64,000 nucleotides of DNA from JAZGER01 sp036480335 (GTDB taxonomy: Bacteria > Pseudomonadota > Gammaproteobacteria > DSM-19610): positions 1 through 64,000 of the forward strand of contig JAZGGH010000041.1 of assembly GCA_036480335.1 (NCBI GenBank). Direction: 5' to 3'. Positions 59,321 through 64,000 of this stretch are shown one piece after another. The position numbers and the translations under genes are program-made. Positions within the stretch are counted from its first letter, which is position 1. Each line of letters opens with the position of its first letter. The notes beneath the pieces are model-generated. The model ran no database searches. It was not told where the DNA came from and saw only the letters and a program-made list of their open reading frames with translations.

Positions 59321-60367
59321 ATGTTCAAAAGCCTGCTTGGTTTGTTTTCAAATGATTTGTCCATTGACCTGGGCACTGCCAATACACTTATCTATATTCG
59401 TGATCAGGGCGTCGTTCTTAACGAACCATCGGTGGTCGCGATTCGTCAGGATCGAGGCCCCGGCGGCCCTAAAAGTATCGCTGCTGTGGGTGCTGAAGCC
59501 AAAGCCATGCTCGGTAGAACACCCGCCAATATCACCGCAATACGGCCATTAAAAGAAGGCGTGATTGCAGATTTCACCGTCACCGAAAAAATGTTGCAAT
59601 ATTTTATAAATCAGGTGCATGAGGCGCGCTTCTTCAGACCGAGTCCGAGAGTGCTGATCTGCGTGCCCTGTGGATCGACCCAGGTCGAGCGCCGCGCCAT
59701 CAAGGAATCGGCTGCCGGTGCAGGTGCGCGTGAAGTGTATTTGATCGAAGAACCGATGGCTGCAGCGATTGGTGCCGGCCTGCCGGTAGATGAAGCACGG
59801 GGCTCCATGGTGCTGGATATTGGTGGCGGCACCTCGGAAGTTGCCATCATTTCCCTGAACGGCATTGTTTACTCTTCATCGGTGCGCATTGGTGGTGATC
59901 GTTTTGATGAAGCCATTATCAATTATGTACGTCGAAATTATGGCACTCTGATTGGTGAATCCACGGCTGAAACCATCAAAAAAAATATCGGCTCTGCTTA
60001 TCCGGGCGCAGAAATGCGCGAAATCGATATAAAGGGACGCAATCTGGCCCAGGGTGTACCGCGCAGTTTTACTCTCAACAGTAATGAAATTCTTGAAGCG
60101 CTACAGGAACCGCTGGCTGGCATTGTCGGTGCTGTCAAGACAGCTCTCGAACAAACACCACCGGAACTGGGTGCCGATGTTGCTGAGCGCGGCATTGTTC
60201 TGACTGGTGGTGGCGCCCTGTTACGTGATCTGGATCGTTTACTGATGGAAGAAACCGGCTTACCGGTTGTGGTTGCAGATGACCCACTCACCTGCGTGGC
60301 GCGTGGTGGTGGGCGCGCACTGGAACTGCTGGATGAGCGTGGCGGCGATGTGTTCGCGGTAGAATAA
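59321..60367 (+). CDS. mreB: Rod-shape determining protein MreB
   Basis: The 348-residue actin-like ATPase starts MFKSLLGLFSNDLSIDLGTANTLIY. It has the ADP-binding EPMAAAIGAGLPVDEARGSMVLDIGGGTSEVAI and C-terminal GIVLTGGGALLRDL motifs. It polymerises along the inner membrane and guides lateral wall synthesis. First gene of the mreBCD-mrdAB cluster; its stop codon is in frame with mreC. Confidence 0.97.
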   Translation: MFKSLLGLFSNDLSIDLGTANTLIYIRDQGVVLNEPSVVAIRQDRGPGGPKSIAAVGAEAKAMLGRTPANITAIRPLKEGVIADFTVTEKMLQYFINQVHEARFFRPSPRVLICVPCGSTQVERRAIKESAAGAGAREVYLIEEPMAAAIGAGLPVDEARGSMVLDIGGGTSEVAIISLNGIVYSSSVRIGGDRFDEAIINYVRRNYGTLIGESTAETIKKNIGSAYPGAEMREIDIKGRNLAQGVPRSFTLNSNEILEALQEPLAGIVGAVKTALEQTPPELGADVAERGIVLTGGGALLRDLDRLLMEETGLPVVVADDPLTCVARGGGRALELLDERGGDVFAVE

Positions 60368-60391
60368 CAACCCTCCAACAAGGATAGTTCC

Positions 60392-61282
60392 ATAAAACCC
60401 CTGTTCACACAAAACCCGTCGCTGCTGATACGGCTAGCTGTTCTGGTCATTCTGTCTATCATGCTGATGATCCTGGATCACCGTAATCATCAGGTGTCGC
60501 GCCTGCATACCAGCCTGTCTGCATTGCTGCATCCTGTCCGTCTGATTGTCGATTTCCCCTCATCCGCTGGCAACTGGTTCCGTGAATCAATGACGTCAAG
60601 ACACGACCTGCAGGAAGAAAATGCCATCCTGAAAACCCAGCAACTGGTATTACAGGCGCAACTGCAGAAAATGGAATCCCTGGAGGCCGAAAACCTGCGC
60701 TTACGCTCCCTGATGGATTCCTCATTCAATACCAGCAATCACCGCATGCTGATCGCAGAGCTAATGGCAGTCGACCTGGACCCCTATCGCCACCAGTTCA
60801 CTATCAATAAAGGCAGTAATCACGACCTCTACGAAGGCCAGCCAGTCATCGACAGTGGTGGCATCATGGGTCAACTGGTTCGGGTTGGCCCCTTCAGTGC
60901 AACCGCCATGCTGATTACCGACCCTGGCCATGCGATTCCCGTACAGGTCAATCGTAACGGCCTACGGACTATCGCACTGGGCACCGGTTCAACCTCTGTA
61001 TTGAAGTTACCGCATATCCCGAATAACACAGATATCAAAGTCGGCGACCTAATAACCACCTCCGGGCTGGGCGGACGTTTCCCGGCCGGCTATCCTGTCG
61101 GTGAAATCACCCAGATCGAGCAAATGCCGGATCGGGATTTTTCGCAAATTATTGCCCGCCCCAGCGCACATCTAGATCGCAGCCGAGTGGTTCTACTGCT
61201 ATGGCCTGCGGCGCTGCACTCGCAGCAGTCAACAGACAGTGTCGATAGCACAACAGAAACCGCTGTGGAAGACGCTGAATGA
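60392..61282 (+). CDS. mreC: Rod-shape determining protein MreC (apparent AUA start)
   Basis: The 296-residue reading begins (I/M)KPLFTQNPSLLIRL, matching the usual MreC N-terminus, continues through the membrane anchor (LAVLVILSIMLMIL) and a coiled coil (residues about 65-100), and then the two beta-barrels (GLRTIALGTGST, SGLGGRFPAGYPVGEI). From the in-frame mreB stop at 60365 to the first ATG at 60461 no ATG, GTG or TTG occurs. The ATA at 60392 has AAGGA 7 bp upstream and fits homologues exactly. Starting at 60461 would remove most of the anchor. A sequencing error (ATG read as ATA) is the main alternative. Confidence 0.88.
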   Translation: MKPLFTQNPSLLIRLAVLVILSIMLMILDHRNHQVSRLHTSLSALLHPVRLIVDFPSSAGNWFRESMTSRHDLQEENAILKTQQLVLQAQLQKMESLEAENLRLRSLMDSSFNTSNHRMLIAELMAVDLDPYRHQFTINKGSNHDLYEGQPVIDSGGIMGQLVRVGPFSATAMLITDPGHAIPVQVNRNGLRTIALGTGSTSVLKLPHIPNNTDIKVGDLITTSGLGGRFPAGYPVGEITQIEQMPDRDFSQIIARPSAHLDRSRVVLLLWPAALHSQQSTDSVDSTTETAVEDAE

Positions 61283-61767
61283 ACTCAATGCGCCGTCATG
61301 GTGGATTCATTATTTTTCTTTCGTTTGTGCTTGCACTGATATTATCTGTGAATAATCTGACCGATGGCCTGCGCCCCTGGCGGCCCGACTGGGTTGCTCT
61401 GGTGCTGATTTACTGGTGCCTGTATGTGCCCGAGCGGATCAGCGTGGCGAGTGGCTGGTTCGCAGGATTATGTCTTGATGTACTGACCAATTCATTGCTA
61501 GGCCAGCACGCACTGGGGCTGGCAATCATAGCCTTCTTCGCCAACGCACTGCATCGACAGATCCGTATCTACCCTTTCTGGCAGCAAACCGGCAGTGTTC
61601 TGGTTTTTCTGCTGATGCATCAATTAACAACGCTCTGGATCAACAGCCTGTCTGGACATCCCTCCGTAGGCTGGGAGTACTGGCTGCCGTCCTTCACAGG
61701 TATGTTGCTGTGGCCGCTGGTCTATCTATTCTTCCAGATCCTGCAACGCTACTTCTCGATAAAATAA
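61279..61767 (+). CDS. mreD: Rod-shape determining protein MreD
   Basis: The 162-residue membrane protein has about five helices and the MreD features PDWVALVLIYWCLYVPERISV and GWFAGLCLDVLTNSLLGQHAL. It belongs to the elongasome with MreC, RodA and PBP2. Its ATG overlaps the mreC stop (ATGA). Confidence 0.93.
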   Translation: MNSMRRHGGFIIFLSFVLALILSVNNLTDGLRPWRPDWVALVLIYWCLYVPERISVASGWFAGLCLDVLTNSLLGQHALGLAIIAFFANALHRQIRIYPFWQQTGSVLVFLLMHQLTTLWINSLSGHPSVGWEYWLPSFTGMLLWPLVYLFFQILQRYFSIK

Positions 61768-61770
61768 GCT

Positions 61771-63630
61771 ATGCCACATCGGGTTACCATCAAGGATTAT
61801 CTCTTCGAAAGCCGTCTGTTCATGCGCCGCACAGTCGTCGCGTTGATCATTGCCGGACTGTTGTTCGTCGGCCTGATTGCTCGCCTCATTTACCTACAGG
61901 TCGTTGATCATGAACATTACGTCACGCTTTCCGATGAGAATCGCATCAAGATCCAGCCGCTGGCACCGAATCGCGGACTGATTTTTGATCGCAATGGCGT
62001 TATTCTGGCCGAAAACCTGCCTTCCTACCGCCTGGAGATCACTCAGGAACTGGTAAAAGACATGGATACCACGCTCGACAAACTGTCACAGTTAATCCGT
62101 ATTCAGGACATTGACCGCAAGCGTTTTAAAAAACTGCTGAAACAGACACCGCACTTCAAACCCGTTCCACTGCGCTTTCATCTCAACGATGAGGAAGTGG
62201 CAAGATTTGCTGTTGACCGCCACCGTTTTCCCGGCGTAGATATTGTTGCCGGTTTAACGCGACATTACCCGAATGGCGCACTCGCTGTACACGCGCTGGG
62301 CTATGTTGGCCGAATTGACATACGCGACTTGCAACGAATCGATACATCCAATTACAGCGGAACAACCCATATCGGCAAAACCGGTATTGAAAAAACCTAC
62401 GAAGACAAATTGCACGGCAAGGCCGGTTACAGTCAGGTTGAAACCAACGCCGAAGGGCGCATTTTGCGCACCCTGGAGCGAGTCGCGCCGATACCGGGCG
62501 AAAATATCACATTGACCATTGATGCACGACTGCAGACCAGAGTTGAAGCAATTTTTAACAACCGCGCCGGTGCGGCGATTGTGCTTGAACCACAGACAGG
62601 TGATATTCTCGCCTTTGTCAGTATGCCGGGTTATGACCCGAACCTGTTCGTTAATGGCATCGACGTAAAAACCTATCGCGACTTACGCAACAATATTTAC
62701 CAACCTCTGTTCAACCGCGCTCTGCGTGGCCAATATCCGCCAGGCTCGACCATCAAGCCTTTCGTTGGACTTGGTGCACTTGAACAACATACAGTCACTG
62801 CCCACGATTCAATTTTCTGTCCCGGTTTCTATCAACTGCCGCGCAAAGACCGAAAATACCGTGACTGGAAAAAAACCGGCCACGGCACCATGTCTATGGT
62901 CTCAGCCATCACCCAATCCTGTGATGTCTATTTTTATGACCTGGCATTATCCATGGGTATTGATCAGTTGCATGATTCTCTGGCATTGTTTGGCTTTGGT
63001 AAACGCACCGGAATCGACATATCTGGAGAAGCACCCGGCCTGCTGCCATCGCGCAGCTGGAAACGCAAGACCAGAGACCAGCCCTGGTACCCTGGCGAAA
63101 CCCTGATCACCGGTATCGGTCAGGGATTCATGCTGACAACCCCTATACAACTAGCATCAGCGACCGCTACCCTGGCAACCTATGGTCAGAAAATCACGCC
63201 CCATGTTATCCTCTCCAGCCAGTCCGGTTCAGAGCCTCCGGCAGGCACCGTTATCAGCACATCGCAGCTGCCCGTGAATGAGCTGCAACACTGGCAAACG
63301 GTCATCCACGCCATGCAGGAAGTTGTCCATGGAAAACGTGGCACAGCCCGCAGAACAGGCCAGAATGCGTCGTACCGAATGGCGGGTAAAACTGGTACAG
63401 CACAAGTTTTTGGTCTCAAGGAAGAGGAAAAATACGATGCGGAAACGATCGCTGAGAAATTGCGAGACCATTCCCTGTTCATCGCCTTTGCACCAGTGAA
63501 CAATCCACAAATTGCGGTCGCGGTCATTATCGAAAATGGTGGCAGTGGCAGTGCTGTCGCTGCTCCCATGGTGCGCCAGATCATCGATTCCTGGCTGGCG
63601 CCGGAACTGTCACAGGAACTCACACCATGA
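61771..63630 (+). CDS. mrdA: Penicillin-binding protein 2
   Basis: The 619-residue protein has an N-terminal anchor (VVALIIAGLLFVGLIARLIYL), a pedestal domain with NRGLIFDRNGVILAENLPSY, and a transpeptidase domain with SxxK in PPGSTIKPFVGL, SCD in TQSCDVYFYDL and KTG in AGKTGTAQVFG. It cross-links peptidoglycan during elongation with RodA. It starts 3 bp after mreD and overlaps the rodA start by 4 bp. Confidence 0.97.
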   Translation: MPHRVTIKDYLFESRLFMRRTVVALIIAGLLFVGLIARLIYLQVVDHEHYVTLSDENRIKIQPLAPNRGLIFDRNGVILAENLPSYRLEITQELVKDMDTTLDKLSQLIRIQDIDRKRFKKLLKQTPHFKPVPLRFHLNDEEVARFAVDRHRFPGVDIVAGLTRHYPNGALAVHALGYVGRIDIRDLQRIDTSNYSGTTHIGKTGIEKTYEDKLHGKAGYSQVETNAEGRILRTLERVAPIPGENITLTIDARLQTRVEAIFNNRAGAAIVLEPQTGDILAFVSMPGYDPNLFVNGIDVKTYRDLRNNIYQPLFNRALRGQYPPGSTIKPFVGLGALEQHTVTAHDSIFCPGFYQLPRKDRKYRDWKKTGHGTMSMVSAITQSCDVYFYDLALSMGIDQLHDSLALFGFGKRTGIDISGEAPGLLPSRSWKRKTRDQPWYPGETLITGIGQGFMLTTPIQLASATATLATYGQKITPHVILSSQSGSEPPAGTVISTSQLPVNELQHWQTVIHAMQEVVHGKRGTARRTGQNASYRMAGKTGTAQVFGLKEEEKYDAETIAEKLRDHSLFIAFAPVNNPQIAVAVIIENGGSGSAVAAPMVRQIIDSWLAPELSQELTP

Positions 63631-64000
63631 GCCAGTATATCGACATGGGACGCAATGATGCCAGCCGCAGGGATTGGCAATCGGTACTGCACCTGGATGC
63701 GACGCTGTTATTCGGACTGACCTGCGCTTCTGTTTTTGGTCTGTTTGTTCTGTTCAGTGCGACAGATCAATCGCACACTACCCTGATCCGACAGTTGGTA
63801 CGGCTCGGCGTTGCCTTCGCCACCATGGCGGTCATTGCTCAACTGCGGCCACAATGGCTGATGCGCTGGACTCCCTGGTTGTACGGTATCGGCCTGGTTC
63901 TGCTGCTCGCAGTACTGATTTTTGGTGATACCGGCAAAGGCGCACAACGTTGGCTCGATCTGGGCTTTATTCGTTTTCAGCCATCGGAAATGATGAAACT
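63627..64000 (+). CDS. mrdB: Rod-shape determining protein RodA, 5' part, cut by the window end
   Basis: The ATG at 63627 overlaps the mrdA stop (ATGA). The first 124 residues are visible: a short cytoplasmic start (MSQYIDMGRNDASRRDWQSV), a first helix (LLFGLTCASVFGLFVLFSA), a second helix, a third (WLYGIGLVLLLAVLIF), and GKGAQRWLDLGFIRFQPSEMMKL, the conserved SEDS motif. RodA is the glycosyltransferase that polymerises glycan strands with PBP2. The rest lies outside the window. Confidence 0.93.
   Translation, partial: MSQYIDMGRNDASRRDWQSVLHLDATLLFGLTCASVFGLFVLFSATDQSHTTLIRQLVRLGVAFATMAVIAQLRPQWLMRWTPWLYGIGLVLLLAVLIFGDTGKGAQRWLDLGFIRFQPSEMMK

Noticed and set aside
1..64000. tRNA, rRNA and complete insertion sequences
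   Set aside because: No cloverleaf, conserved rRNA segment or transposase was recognised on either strand. This rests on reading by eye, so a tRNA scan would be needed to be sure.

Overview
The window looks like a chromosomal segment of a gammaproteobacterium of moderate GC content. Four blocks support this: the complete rimP-nusA-infB-rbfA-truB-rpsO-pnp cluster, gatCAB lying divergent to mreBCD-mrdAB, an mrcB-type PBP1b, and tsaB beside a YoaA-type helicase. A periplasmic CusBA copper/silver pump, a perfect FNR box before a lone napF, and a TatT-type TRAP transporter suggest a free-living or sediment/aquatic respiratory organism. The genus cannot be told from sequence alone. No rRNA, tRNA, CRISPR array or complete insertion sequence was seen.

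Layout. 1-4.0 kb: a large secreted SpvB/TcB-like beta-propeller protein (minus strand) whose RHS-like tail ends in a 17-bp repeat end. 4.0-9.7 kb: napF with an FNR site, a Sfp-type phosphopantetheinyl transferase, and a divergent three-gene envelope export operon (MMPL/RND permease, LolA-like protein, outer-membrane barrel). 9.8-11.4 kb: an exported all-ankyrin protein. 11.5-19.1 kb: a 146-bp MITE-like element that supplies the stop codon of cusA, then cusBA, a strong terminator, and a very large secreted protein distantly resembling SBP56/methanethiol oxidase with a His-rich N-terminus. 19.5-21.8 kb: tdh-kbl threonine catabolism. 22.0-23.0 kb: a candidate small RNA and a PIN-domain toxin-antitoxin pair. 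23.0-27.8 kb: dapE translationally coupled to a TatT-P-Q-M TRAP transporter.

27.9-36.8 kb (mostly minus strand): two or three small unknown proteins, tsaB, the YoaA-like helicase, a possible PD-(D/E)XK protein, a TPR lipoprotein and mrcB, followed on the plus strand by an NlpC/P60 lipoprotein, a DksA/TraR zinc-finger protein and a DUF465 protein. 36.8-37.7 kb: a Phd/VapC-type toxin-antitoxin pair with three phased 7-bp repeats in its promoter, and a coding remnant. 37.7-40.5 kb: a VWA membrane protein and a membrane-anchored coiled-coil protein. 40.6-49.0 kb: the transcription/translation cluster. 49.2-54.9 kb: an exported FKBP, a secreted LVIVD/DUF11/TSP3/dockerin-like protein, and a secreted GH49-like beta-helix protein with three tandem Ig-like repeats. 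55.1-64.0 kb: hslO, gatBAC, and the divergent mreBCD-mrdA-mrdB elongasome operon, with mrdB cut by the window edge.

The observations most worth a second look are: mreC, which has no ATG/GTG/TTG that would keep its membrane anchor and appears to begin at an AUA codon with a good ribosome binding site; the large SBP56-like protein next to copper efflux; the VWA/coiled-coil pair; the orphan terminator with an upstream promoter (candidate sRNA); the MITE-shaped gene ends; and the GH49-like protein. Functions assigned to unfamiliar proteins are inferences from motifs, since no database search was possible.
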